From DASXMX01 sp036794395 (GTDB taxonomy: Bacteria > Planctomycetota > Phycisphaerae > Tepidisphaerales > Tepidisphaeraceae), in NCBI GenBank assembly GCA_036794395.1, contig DAIRGS010000078.1, positions 1-24,912 of the forward strand: DNA of 24,912 nucleotides. The letters run 5' to 3'. The position numbers and the translations under genes were made by a program. The notes below the pieces were generated by a model. It did no database searches, had not been told where the DNA came from, and worked only from the letters and a program-made list of their open reading frames with translations. This document shows positions 15,219-23,700 of this stretch, piece after piece. Position 1 is the stretch's first letter. Each line of letters starts with the position of its first letter.

Positions 15219-15611
15219 TCACTCCTTTGCCTTTTGCAATTCACGACCGATGTCGACCTCACGTAGAGCCCGACGAACCGCGGCAACGATCGTGCCTGCG
15301 CGCTTAAAGAAGATACATGTGCCTTCATGCCGAAGCGCGCAGAATGCGCTGGGTTCCTGCAGCGGACATCGAGTACAGATGTCGTCCAGAATCTGTGCCA
15401 GATAAGGCTCAAGCCTCGTAGCGGTGCTTCGTCGGACAATCGGTATCAACTCGTTCACATGGTGATCCAGTTGCGCCAGTCCGCCGGGCTGCGCTTTGGC
15501 ACGTAGCAAAACATCGGTGCCATCATTCCGCAGCGACTCATGAACTTCGGCCAACAGAAGCCGTCGTTCCGCCTCGTTTAAATCAATTGATGGTGTCTGT
15601 AAAACTGTCAC
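15219..15611 (-). CDS. Cysteine-containing hypothetical protein in operon with usp
   Basis: A protein of about 130 residues with no family I recognise. An N-terminal helical half (LNEAERRLLLAEVHESLRN) leads into HHVNELIPIVRR, then a cysteine cluster (ICTRCPLQ, FCALRHEGTC) and a final basic helix ending RELQKAKE. Four closely spaced cysteines and nearby histidines could bind a metal or iron-sulfur cluster. I chose the GTG at 15609-15611 because AGAAGG lies about six bases upstream; a TTG at 15641 is possible. It follows the universal stress protein gene by 33 bases on the same strand and is probably cotranscribed. A stress or redox role is only suggested by context. Confidence 0.65.
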   Translation of the reverse strand: MTVLQTPSIDLNEAERRLLLAEVHESLRNDGTDVLLRAKAQPGGLAQLDHHVNELIPIVRRSTATRLEPYLAQILDDICTRCPLQEPSAFCALRHEGTCIFFKRAGTIVAAVRRALREVDIGRELQKAKE

Positions 15612-15644
15612 GGGACACCTTCTATCTGGCTCGATTTCCAAGCC

Positions 15645-16322
15645 TTAAATTTGCTTCGCCATTTCTGACGCGACCTCAACTGCCTGCACGGAATAGAGCT
15701 CAGGAGCAACGCCCTTCCGTGTATGGCCGACTGTCAAAACCGGGCATCTCGCATGGCGCACCACGGATTCAGCCACGCTTCCCAGCAAGAACCGGCCCAG
15801 CGGCCCGCGCCCGTGCGTGCCAATAACCAACAGATCCGCGTGAGCTTCCTGCGCCGCCAGCACGATTTCTTTATCCGCTTTTCCGTGCCGTATGATCTGC
15901 TTGCCGCGTAATTCATCCGGAATGAGGCCAACCAGATTCTGAAGCATCGCCTGCGATTCGTGGACCAATGCGGGTCGACTCATCGCAACGTCGAACGCCA
16001 ATTCCGGTGCCGCGACCGGCATCACATCAACTACGTGCAGCAGAGAGACCTTGGCCTCCAGCGCTTCTGCAAGCCGGACGGCTTCGTCAACTGCCCATTG
16101 AGCCTGCTCGCTGTTATCGACGGCCACAAGAATTGACCTCACCAATCCAGGTCGCGATCGCTCTTCCGTGATCTCCTGCACCTGAACTTCAAGCGCTGCT
16201 GCCGCGTTGGTCAGTTCAGTCGCCTTGGATACGCAAGTCACTCGCTTGTGCTGGCAATTGGCGGACTCATTCAGTTTTGCCAACAAGTCGTTCGCTGCTT
16301 TCAATAGCGCGTTCAGTGCCAT
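15645..16322 (-). CDS. Universal stress protein (UspA family)
   Basis: A Usp protein of 225 residues. The Usp domain begins near residue 60 (RSILVAVDNSEQAQWAVDEA) and ends with the ATP-binding signature GTHGRGPLGRFLLGS and VLTVGH. Before it lies an unusual 60-residue helical extension (LLKAANDLLAKLNES ... ALEVQVQEITEE) containing two cysteines. The start is the ATG at 16320-16322 with a strong AAAGGAG ribosome site seven bases upstream, so the slightly longer frame is rejected. It is followed by the cysteine-containing gene. Usp proteins of the ATP-binding class are often induced by low oxygen or starvation, consistent with the FixL-like sensor close by, but that regulation is inferred. Confidence 0.88.
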   Translation of the reverse strand: MALNALLKAANDLLAKLNESANCQHKRVTCVSKATELTNAAAALEVQVQEITEERSRPGLVRSILVAVDNSEQAQWAVDEAVRLAEALEAKVSLLHVVDVMPVAAPELAFDVAMSRPALVHESQAMLQNLVGLIPDELRGKQIIRHGKADKEIVLAAQEAHADLLVIGTHGRGPLGRFLLGSVAESVVRHARCPVLTVGHTRKGVAPELYSVQAVEVASEMAKQI

Positions 16323-16390
16323 GGATATCTCCTTTAGATGACACATATATTCTTCGTCCCCGCACGACGGAGTAGAATCGGGCCGCTGCC

Positions 16391-16411
16391 CGCTTCCGAG
16401 GTGAGGAAGCG
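16391..16411. promoter_or_regulatory. Inverted repeat upstream of usp (operator or leader hairpin)
   Basis: CGCTTCC and GGAAGCG are perfect 7-base inverted arms around seven bases (GAGGTGA). It lies about 70-90 bases upstream of the usp ATG on the template side and could bind a dimeric regulator or fold as a leader hairpin. There is no U-tract, so it is not a terminator. Confidence 0.35.
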
Positions 16412-16488
16412 TCTTAACCGACCTAGGGCTTTCACCTATGAAGCACGGCTATTCAATCGAAGGTCGAACGAAGTGATTATTTAGGGCG

Positions 16489-16510
16489 CGCGCCGCTCAA
16501 TTGCGGCGCG
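16489..16510. repeat. GC-rich hairpin between dehydrogenase and usp genes
   Basis: CGCGCCGC and GCGGCGCG form perfect 8-base arms around TCAATT. It lies about 280 bases past the dehydrogenase stop and 167 bases before the usp start on the minus strand. A run of T residues is missing on both sides, so termination is uncertain. Confidence 0.4.
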
Positions 16511-16789
16511 AAACGCGGCATCGCATGTACCAGGAATGAAACACACGCCCTGGTCTAGGGCCGATGATGCGGGGAGCCCGTGAATCGTTATCTTTCTGGT
16601 TCCCGTGAGCGAACTCTCGCGTGGCGTTGTCTCAACGCCACAGGATTCTTCGATGTCCGATGCGGGCCTTCGCCGGCTGCGATATCTCTTGGATCATGCG
16701 GACGCTCGCATACCCGATCCAGTCTTTGTTCGAGAACCGCGCTTCGTGGAACTGCGAATGGCGCGGGCGGCTCACCTATATCCGATCTG

Positions 16790-18100
16790 TTAGGCCCTGA
16801 TCAGCGAGCCGGGGCGTGCATCGGCTTCCTTTATCACGTTTCGGGTATCAACGATGAGGTTTGCGTGTCGGGCGATGAAGCTCCAATCGTACTTCGCATG
16901 GTGGGTAGCGACCAGAACGCAATCGTACAAAGCCAATGACTCGGCCGTCAGCGGTACGCTCTCCATCTGAAGATCGTGTCGCCGCATCTTATGAGTTCGC
17001 GGGACGTGGGGATCATTGTAATCCACGGATGCACCCAGCGCTTCCAACTTTTCGATCAGCTCGAAGCTCGGGCTTTCACGCACGTCGTCCACATCCGGCT
17101 TGTAAGCCAGTCCGAGGACGAGGATGCGAGATCCTTTAACCGCTTTGGCGCGATCGTTAAGGGCGAGCACCGTGCGTCTGACGACGTATTCGGGCATGGC
17201 GTGGTTGACTTCGCCGGCCAGCTCGATGAAGCGGGTGGGCATTCCGACTTCGCGAGCCTTCCAGGTCAGGTAAAAGGGATCGATCGGGATGCAGTGGCCA
17301 CCCAGTCCGGGACCGGGATAGAACGCCTGGAAGCCGAAGGGTTTGGTACTGGCGGCGGCAATCACTTCCCAGATGTCAATTCCCATGGCCGTCAGCACCA
17401 TCTTCATTTCGTTCACAAGAGCGATGTTGACGGCGCGATAAATGTTCTCGAGTAATTTCGCGGATTCGGCGACTTCGGCACTCGAAACGGGAATGACTTT
17501 CTCAATGGCCTGACGGTATAGGGCGGTAGCGATGCGCCCGCTTTCGGGGTCGATCCCGCCTACCAGCTTTGGAATGGTCTGCGTGTTGTGGTCGCGACGG
17601 CCCGGGTCTTCTCGTTCCGGCGAATACGCGACATAGAAGTCTTTGCCGCACTTGAGGCCGCCTCGTTCAAGGCGAGGCAAAATAATCTCGCGCGTGGTGC
17701 CGGGATAGGTCGTGGATTCGAGGACGGCAAGCTGGCCTGGACGTAAGGCGGCGGCCATATCGTCGGCAGTGCGCTCAACGAAAGAAAGATCGGGTTCGAG
17801 ATGTCGGCCGAGCGGCGTGGGCACGCAACTGATCAGGGCGTCCGGTTCGGAAAGTCGGGAAAAATCGCTCGTGACTTCGAACCGACCGGCCTTAGCCATA
17901 TCAGCGACGAGTGTCGGTCCCAAATGCTGGAGATAATTCTTGCCCGCCCGAAGCGCCTCGATTTTTGTGGGGTCTACGTCGAACCCGATGACGCGGAATC
18001 CGGCGCGGTGGAACGCGGCCAGCAACGGCAGGCCGACGTAGCCCAGACCGATCACGCCGACGACCGCCGACTTACGTTCAATCATTTCATCCCAGCTCAT
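16790..18100 (-). CDS. Nucleotide-sugar 6-dehydrogenase (UDP-GlcNAc/ManNAc type)
   Basis: NAD-dependent UDP-sugar dehydrogenase of about 436 residues that oxidises C6 of a UDP-sugar to the acid used in capsule, O-antigen or exopolysaccharide. The N-terminal Rossmann motif is GVIGLGYVGLPL (about 15-25). ESTTYPGTT and GLKCGKDFYVAYSPEREDPG, plus the catalytic Cys in GPGLGGHCIPIDPFYL (about 270), match the WbpA-like UDP-GlcNAc branch more than the UDP-glucose branch. The C-terminal domain has VLGLAYKPDVDDVRESP. An AAGGAG site precedes both a GTG (18106) and the ATG (18100); I use the ATG. It follows the TPR-methyltransferase gene by 72 bases on the same strand, so it may be in the same operon. 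Confidence 0.9.
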   Translation of the reverse strand: MSWDEMIERKSAVVGVIGLGYVGLPLLAAFHRAGFRVIGFDVDPTKIEALRAGKNYLQHLGPTLVADMAKAGRFEVTSDFSRLSEPDALISCVPTPLGRHLEPDLSFVERTADDMAAALRPGQLAVLESTTYPGTTREIILPRLERGGLKCGKDFYVAYSPEREDPGRRDHNTQTIPKLVGGIDPESGRIATALYRQAIEKVIPVSSAEVAESAKLLENIYRAVNIALVNEMKMVLTAMGIDIWEVIAAASTKPFGFQAFYPGPGLGGHCIPIDPFYLTWKAREVGMPTRFIELAGEVNHAMPEYVVRRTVLALNDRAKAVKGSRILVLGLAYKPDVDDVRESPSFELIEKLEALGASVDYNDPHVPRTHKMRRHDLQMESVPLTAESLALYDCVLVATHHAKYDWSFIARHANLIVDTRNVIKEADARPGSLIRA

Positions 18101-18172
18101 GGCCACTAATCTCCTTCATCCTCGAAACGAGATATCTGGATACTACGGGCGCAGCCACGGACGGTCATGTGT

Positions 18173-19786
18173 TTACTCAGGAGTCGACGAGCGACGCAAG
18201 ACCGCAACCAGTCCGGCCAGATCCTTGCCCGCTTCCTTTCTCAGCCCCCTCGTCTCCAGTTGGATCACTTCAAATCCAAACTGGGACGCAACCCCCCGGA
18301 CGTAGGATGGATGATGAGCGTATCGGCGGCTGGCTCGAAGTACCCATTCCGGCGACTCACTTTCTTCAACCGAAAATGCGAACAACCCGCCGGGACGAAG
18401 GGCGAAGGCGGCAGCTGCCACTACCTCGGACAGGTTGCCGAAATAACAGAACACGTCGCCGGCGACAAGGAGGTCATATGCCTCGGGTTTGGCGCGTAAG
18501 CCTGCCACAATTTCAACAACTTCCAGACGGTCGTAGATCCCGCGTTGCCGCGCCATTTCGACCATGCCTTTTGACAAATCGAGGCCCGTCAGTGTTTGGG
18601 CGATCGGCCGCAAAAGCATGCCGCACAATCCAGTGCCACACCCCAGGTCGAGCACATCAAGACAGTCACCCACTCCTGCCTCAGTCAGCGCATCTCTCAA
18701 CAGCTGCGGGACCCGGTATTGCAACTGCTCGGTCAGATGGTGATCGAATGTCTGAGCGTGACGATCGAACAGCGTCGTCACCAGCCCGGCCGGCGCGATC
18801 GACGGGGCGTCTTTGCCGCTCAGGGCCGCCAAATGAAACTTCACGTTCTGGTTGTTGGGCGAAAGCTTCAGTATCTTTTCGAACATCTCCGCGGCATCTT
18901 GTGGTCGCTGCGCGATCTCAAAAGCCCGCGCCAGTTCTACATGTGTATCGAGGTGGGAGGGGCGCAAGCGGGCGGCCTCGCGCAGGGTCTGGATGGCCGG
19001 ATCGAGTTCTCGACGGCCGACGAGCATCGTTCCGAGTTGGGTCAGCGCTTCGGGGAATTCGGGACGCAGCCGCACCGCCCTTCTTAAACAGGCGATGGCT
19101 TCCTCCATCCGCCCGACGCGGCCGAGCGTAATCCCCAGTGCATAATGTGGAATCGGCAACTCGGGTTTGAGCGAAATGGCCTTGCGAAAGCACTCCATGG
19201 CCTCGTCCGGCCGCTGCTGATTGCCAAGTGCCTCACCGAGCGTTTGCCAACTCTCCGCCGAGCCGGGTGCACGTTCCACCGCCTTGCGCGCGGCGCTTTC
19301 GGATTCGGCGTAGCGATCGAGTTGCAAAAGCGCATTGCCCAGATGCTGATAGATGTCCGGGCGGTTCAGCCCCAAATCGATTGATTTTTGAAGTGACTGG
19401 ATCGCATCGCTGAAACGCTGCAAACGCTCCAGTGCAATCCCCAGCGCCGCATGCGATTCTGGAGCGGCGGGCTCCAAAGCCAGCGCGCGTTGATAGCACC
19501 CCGCGGCAAGATTGAATTCACCAATTTGCAGCCACGCGTCGCCGTGATCGCGGTGGTAGACCGCGACCCGCGGCGAAAGCCCCGCGGCCTGCGCCAGGTA
19601 AGCGGCTGCCAACTCCGTCTTCCGCATTTGCAGAGCCAGGAGGCCCAGCCCGTGTATCGCCTCGGATTCGTTGGGATCGTCGCGGAGCACTTGGCGGTAA
19701 AGGTTCTCGGCTTCACGGAGCCGGCCCGCCAGGCGATGTTCCGCCGCGGCTTGCAATACGCCGCCTTTGTCGGATGGGTCAGACAT
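18173..19786 (-). CDS. TPR repeat protein with C-terminal SAM methyltransferase
   Basis: A 537-residue fusion. Residues about 5-330 are roughly nine tetratricopeptide repeats, each ending in a pattern such as 'LGxALxxxxRxxEAxxxxxKAxxLxP'. Residues about 340-530 form a class I methyltransferase with the SAM motif VLDLGCGTGLCG (about 378), GLDLSKGMVEMARQRG and LRPGGLFAFSVE. The TPR part probably binds the protein to be methylated or another enzyme; the substrate is unknown. Its ATG lies inside the last codons of the PEP-CTERM gene (8-base overlap), so translation is probably coupled. A sugar dehydrogenase follows. Related fusions occur in exopolysaccharide or protein-modification loci, but I cannot assign a specific reaction. 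Confidence 0.85.
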   Translation of the reverse strand: MSDPSDKGGVLQAAAEHRLAGRLREAENLYRQVLRDDPNESEAIHGLGLLALQMRKTELAAAYLAQAAGLSPRVAVYHRDHGDAWLQIGEFNLAAGCYQRALALEPAAPESHAALGIALERLQRFSDAIQSLQKSIDLGLNRPDIYQHLGNALLQLDRYAESESAARKAVERAPGSAESWQTLGEALGNQQRPDEAMECFRKAISLKPELPIPHYALGITLGRVGRMEEAIACLRRAVRLRPEFPEALTQLGTMLVGRRELDPAIQTLREAARLRPSHLDTHVELARAFEIAQRPQDAAEMFEKILKLSPNNQNVKFHLAALSGKDAPSIAPAGLVTTLFDRHAQTFDHHLTEQLQYRVPQLLRDALTEAGVGDCLDVLDLGCGTGLCGMLLRPIAQTLTGLDLSKGMVEMARQRGIYDRLEVVEIVAGLRAKPEAYDLLVAGDVFCYFGNLSEVVAAAAFALRPGGLFAFSVEESESPEWVLRASRRYAHHPSYVRGVASQFGFEVIQLETRGLRKEAGKDLAGLVAVLRRSSTPE

Positions 19787-20441
19787 TGCGCGATCGCCGC
19801 CGGCACCTTGGCAACACCAATCCCAGTCCGACCGCTGCCAACAGAACCGCAGATGTCGGTTCAGGCACGACGGTTATGGTTGCGGGCGAAGAGAAGCCAG
19901 TGCCCGAAAGTGGAATCGATGCAGACTGGCTGTTAATCAGGTCGGTGTTGAACGGTCCACCGCCGACGTTAGCTCCAACAGTTGCCAATCTAATGGTGAA
20001 AGTCGAACCAGGGGTTAACGAGGAGGCATTGAGCGTGATGGATGCAAGAGTGGTAGTCGAATCGGAAAGATTGGTTGACGAGAAGATGCTGTCTTTCGCC
20101 ATAAGCGGGCCGTTCGCGGTAAATGATTCGAATGTACCGTCCCCGGCGAAAAGCATTCCAGCGGCTGACATGCTGATCGTGGTAATTGTCGGAACTGTCG
20201 ACACGCCGCTATTTGCCGAGCCTCCGTCGCCAATCTGCACGTAGAGATCTGAACTCTGGACGTTTGTGTCGGTGCCATTGATGGTGACAAGGATCTGTTG
20301 TCCAGAAGCGTTTTGCACCGTTGTGGTGCTTAAACCTAAAGTGGTGGCTGCCGATGCTTCGCCGGTCCCGCCCAGAAGAACGGCACCAACGACAACACCT
20401 CCAACCGCGATTGCCCGATAGAATCCACCAAAGCTGCGCAT
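19779..20441 (-). CDS. PEP-CTERM anchored secreted protein
   Basis: A 220-residue secreted protein. The N-terminal signal peptide (VGGVVVGAVLLGG then TGEASA) precedes a Ser/Thr/Gly-rich beta-type region. The C-terminus is a textbook PEP-CTERM sorting tag: VVPEPTSA, a hydrophobic helix (VLLAAVGLGLVL) and a basic tail (PRCRRRSR). Such tags are recognised by an exosortase; none is in this window. The start is the ATG at 20439-20441 with GGAG seven bases upstream; the frame is open to 20513. It overlaps the TPR-methyltransferase gene by 8 bases. The high Ser/Thr content would suit glycosylation, which is an inference. Confidence 0.87.
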   Translation of the reverse strand: MRSFGGFYRAIAVGGVVVGAVLLGGTGEASAATTLGLSTTTVQNASGQQILVTINGTDTNVQSSDLYVQIGDGGSANSGVSTVPTITTISMSAAGMLFAGDGTFESFTANGPLMAKDSIFSSTNLSDSTTTLASITLNASSLTPGSTFTIRLATVGANVGGGPFNTDLINSQSASIPLSGTGFSSPATITVVPEPTSAVLLAAVGLGLVLPRCRRRSRNV

Positions 20442-20723
20442 TTTTTCTCTCCAATTCTTATCCATCAAATCCCGCCAGATTTGAACGATGAACGCGGGAA
20501 CTGACACGAACAATCGCCACGGGCAATCTTAGCGAACTTGCCCGAAAGCACAACGAAATCCCGCGTTTCTGGACCGTTCTTGCTCCTTGGCCGCGTCGGC
20601 TGCACGCACCTCACAAAGCACTCATATATAAACGTAAAACTCATCCCAGCCAGCCGCATGCCTATCTTCACAACCGTCTGCGTACTGAATCGCCGCATCA
20701 CCGGGTCTCGGGCCCACGGCTTA

Positions 20724-23700
20724 CTATTTCGACTGACCTCCGGTTAATTTCGTCGTTGTGAGCACCGGCTTCAGTATCTTTTGGGTTCCGAACAGTGGAA
20801 CATTCTCAACCTTCGGCGGGTTAGGCGCCGGTGGTGGAACCGGTGTAAATTTTGGAACTTTTTTAGCCACAGGCGCCTTGGGCGGTGTCGATGGAGGTTT
20901 TGACACCACTGTGACAGCTGTAGATGACGATGTGCTCGTGCTGGTCGTCGGAATCACCGTTCCGGTTGCCACCACGACCGGTGACGCAAAAATCGGCGCC
21001 GCCACGACCACAGGCAATGCCGCCTGGCTGGGGGGGACGCTAATCAAGAGCAGTGGACTGAATCCAGACTCATTGTTGAAGACGGTCACCATATCGGCCG
21101 AGTCAACGCGACCATCGCGATTGATGTCGTAATGATTGGTGATTCCGGCAACGCCAAAGCCGGTTTCATTGTTGAATGTGCCCACAAGATCCGCCGAATC
21201 GACCCGCGCATCGGTTGTTGAATTGCCCGTCTCTCCGATGGCATTTCCAAAGTAGAACACGACGTTCGACGCAAGGTGGTTGTTGCTGTTCGCCAGCACT
21301 GTGACCTGCAACCACTGGTTCTGAATGGAGTTGTCGGGCCATACCAAATCCACGGCCGAGTTGCCGTTGCCTGGATCAGTGCCCATCACCACCGAAGCCG
21401 GCGCGGGGGCGGTCGCCCATCCGGCGGGCGTGCTGTTGTTACCAACCTTGAACTGGAAGTCGGCGGCACTCAGAACGATGCCCGGGGCCAGCTTGGCAAG
21501 GTCGATCAGAATGCCGTTCAGACCGTGGGAGTAGCTGGTGTAGTTTCCAAAGGCAGCCGTGCCACCCGGAAGAAGTGGCGTCTTGTCGGTGGCGACAGCC
21601 GCAAAATCGGATGTTGGATTCGCGGCGGGGTTGTTACCATCAAACTTGGAGTTGTTGTAGAAGACGAATTCACCGGCGACGGAGGGTGTTTCGATATCGA
21701 CGCTTCCGGGGACGGTGGTCAACGGCAGGCTGCCGCCATTGAGATCGCCCGAGGCAATGGTGACTGGAGTGGATCCGGACACGGCATTGCTGGCGACACT
21801 AAATATGAGGTTTTCGATCACCGCCTGGCCCGAAGGCAGTGCAGTGTTCCCGTTGTTGGAAATCGCGACCTTGCCGTTGGCCGGGTTGAAGATGATCGAC
21901 CAGTTGGCCGAATCGATCGCGCCCAACGTGGCATTGGTCAGCGTCAGCTTGGAGGGATCAACGGTGAATTGAAGCAGCGAGCTTTGCAACTGGCTGGCGT
22001 CGTCGATGGTGATCGGAAGCGTCATGCTGCCGCCTGGATTGGCCAAAACGTTGGACGGTACGGAGACTTGCGGATCAGCGCCTGCCGGCGGGGGCGACCC
22101 GGGAGGCACAAAGCCCGCAGGCACCGGCGGAATCTGTGAAACGGGTAAGCCCACGCTCTGCTGTAGAACCAGCGAAGCATCCTGGCCGGAAAGCGTCCCG
22201 TCGCCGGTCACGTCAGCGACGATTGTTGGGTCGGTCAGCGGGAAGGCATCGAAGCCCGTCGCGTTATGGACGACGACGTTCGAAATCAGATGCGCATCGA
22301 ACGGGTCGTAGATGCCTGTGCCGCTGGCGTTACCGATGAGCGCGACCTTCTCGACCGCCTCGTCGGCGGTGCCGGCAATGGCGCCTTCGTTGATGCGAAG
22401 ATTAGTGATGCGAAGCGCGCCGGACGCGGCATAACCGGCGCCGGCAGGAACGGTGCAGGTGATATTTAACAGGGTCCTTGCGCCCGCACCCAATGCGGTT
22501 GGGCCGGAGATGGAGACTTGAAGCAGGCCCGGCGTATTGTTCTGTGTGACGCTCCAACCACTGGGCAATCCCGCGGCAAGGTCGGCCGCACTGATCGTCA
22601 GCAGGTTGGGGTTATACGCAATCGTAAAGTCAACGGCGGTGACTCCAGCTCCGTTGGCGATGGAAACCGGGAGGCCGATCGAAGGGCTCGTCGTAAAGCT
22701 GACCGTCTGGCGTGGACCACGGGCAAAATCCGGTAGGCTGACGACATCGTTGACAGCTCCAACGGTGAAGCTGGTGACATAATTGCCTCCGGACCCGCTA
22801 CCGCTTCCATCCAGAAGGCTGTTGGACGTGTCTTGCCAGGCGGAACTGCCGCTCACGAGGGTGACGGTATAGGTATCGGGAGCAAGGACGCCGCCGGTCT
22901 TGATGAAGCTGGCGGTATTGGTTGTCGGGTTCCACACCAGCGACCCACTGACCGGGCCGGTAGTTGCCCCGACCAGGGTAACGTCTGGCGGGCCGTACAC
23001 CCCACTTAACCCCGAATAGAGGTTCAGCATCGTAAGGCTTGCAGCGCGGTTGAACTGCACATCAAACCCGCTGGCCTGTGCGGCAAAGTTGGTCACATGG
23101 AACGCGGTGGGGTTCACCTGGACTTGGAAGCTCGTGCTGCCCGACAACGAGGGCGGCGCGATGCCATTGAGGTCCTGCACCGTTACCTGGACGGTAAAGG
23201 TCCCAGTCGCGGCGTAAGTCGTGCCAAGCGTAAATGTCTTGCCCGGACCACTCTGGAGCAGCGAACCCAGGCCGGGATGATTGATTGCGTCATAGTTGAC
23301 ATAAACAAGCCATGGCGCGTCGTTGCCCGGATCGACCAATGAGCCGGCCTGAGTCCAGGCAACACCAGCCCCAACGCTGAAGTTGGCGACGTGGTTCACG
23401 GCCGGGGCGACGTTATCGACGATGATATTGGTCGAGTATTCGCCGATCCCGCCATCTCTGTCGCTGATGGTTGCGGACACCGAGTCGGTGCCGGGCGTGT
23501 CCAAGTAGGTTCCCGCAATACTGACCGAACTCGACGCGCCGGTCTGAAGAAGGAACGTGCCGTGCGTGTTGGTAATGGAGAACGAATAAGTGAAGCCGGC
23601 GGTTCCATCGGCGCTTGACGGATCGAACGGGCTTTTGAGCTTGACCAGTCCGCCGTCACCTTCAGACACTTCCGGGAAATCGTTTTCAATCGTCGCCGTC

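Larger units (their letters stand above)
16323..16789. other. Intergenic region upstream of usp
   Basis: About 470 bases between the sugar dehydrogenase stop and the usp start. It carries two clear dyads (listed separately), a TAGG-N7-CCTA repeat at 16424-16438 and the usp ribosome site. A 46-codon plus-strand ORF (16653-16793) ends inside the dehydrogenase gene but has little support. The usp promoter and possibly the dehydrogenase terminator are in this stretch. Confidence 0.4.

Noticed and set aside
15586..15600. ATCAATTGAT palindrome considered as an FNR/CRP-type site
   Set aside because: It lacks the TTGAT-N4-ATCAA spacing and lies inside the coding region of the cysteine-containing gene.
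16653..16793. Plus-strand 46-codon ORF (MSDAGLRRLRY...) with a weak AGGA site
   Set aside because: It ends inside the sugar dehydrogenase gene, has no recognisable feature and could be chance; not enough support to list as a gene.
20465..20701. Minus-strand ORF in the gap before the PEP-CTERM gene
   Set aside because: It overlaps the likely promoter and leader of that gene, has no ribosome site and no plausible protein features.
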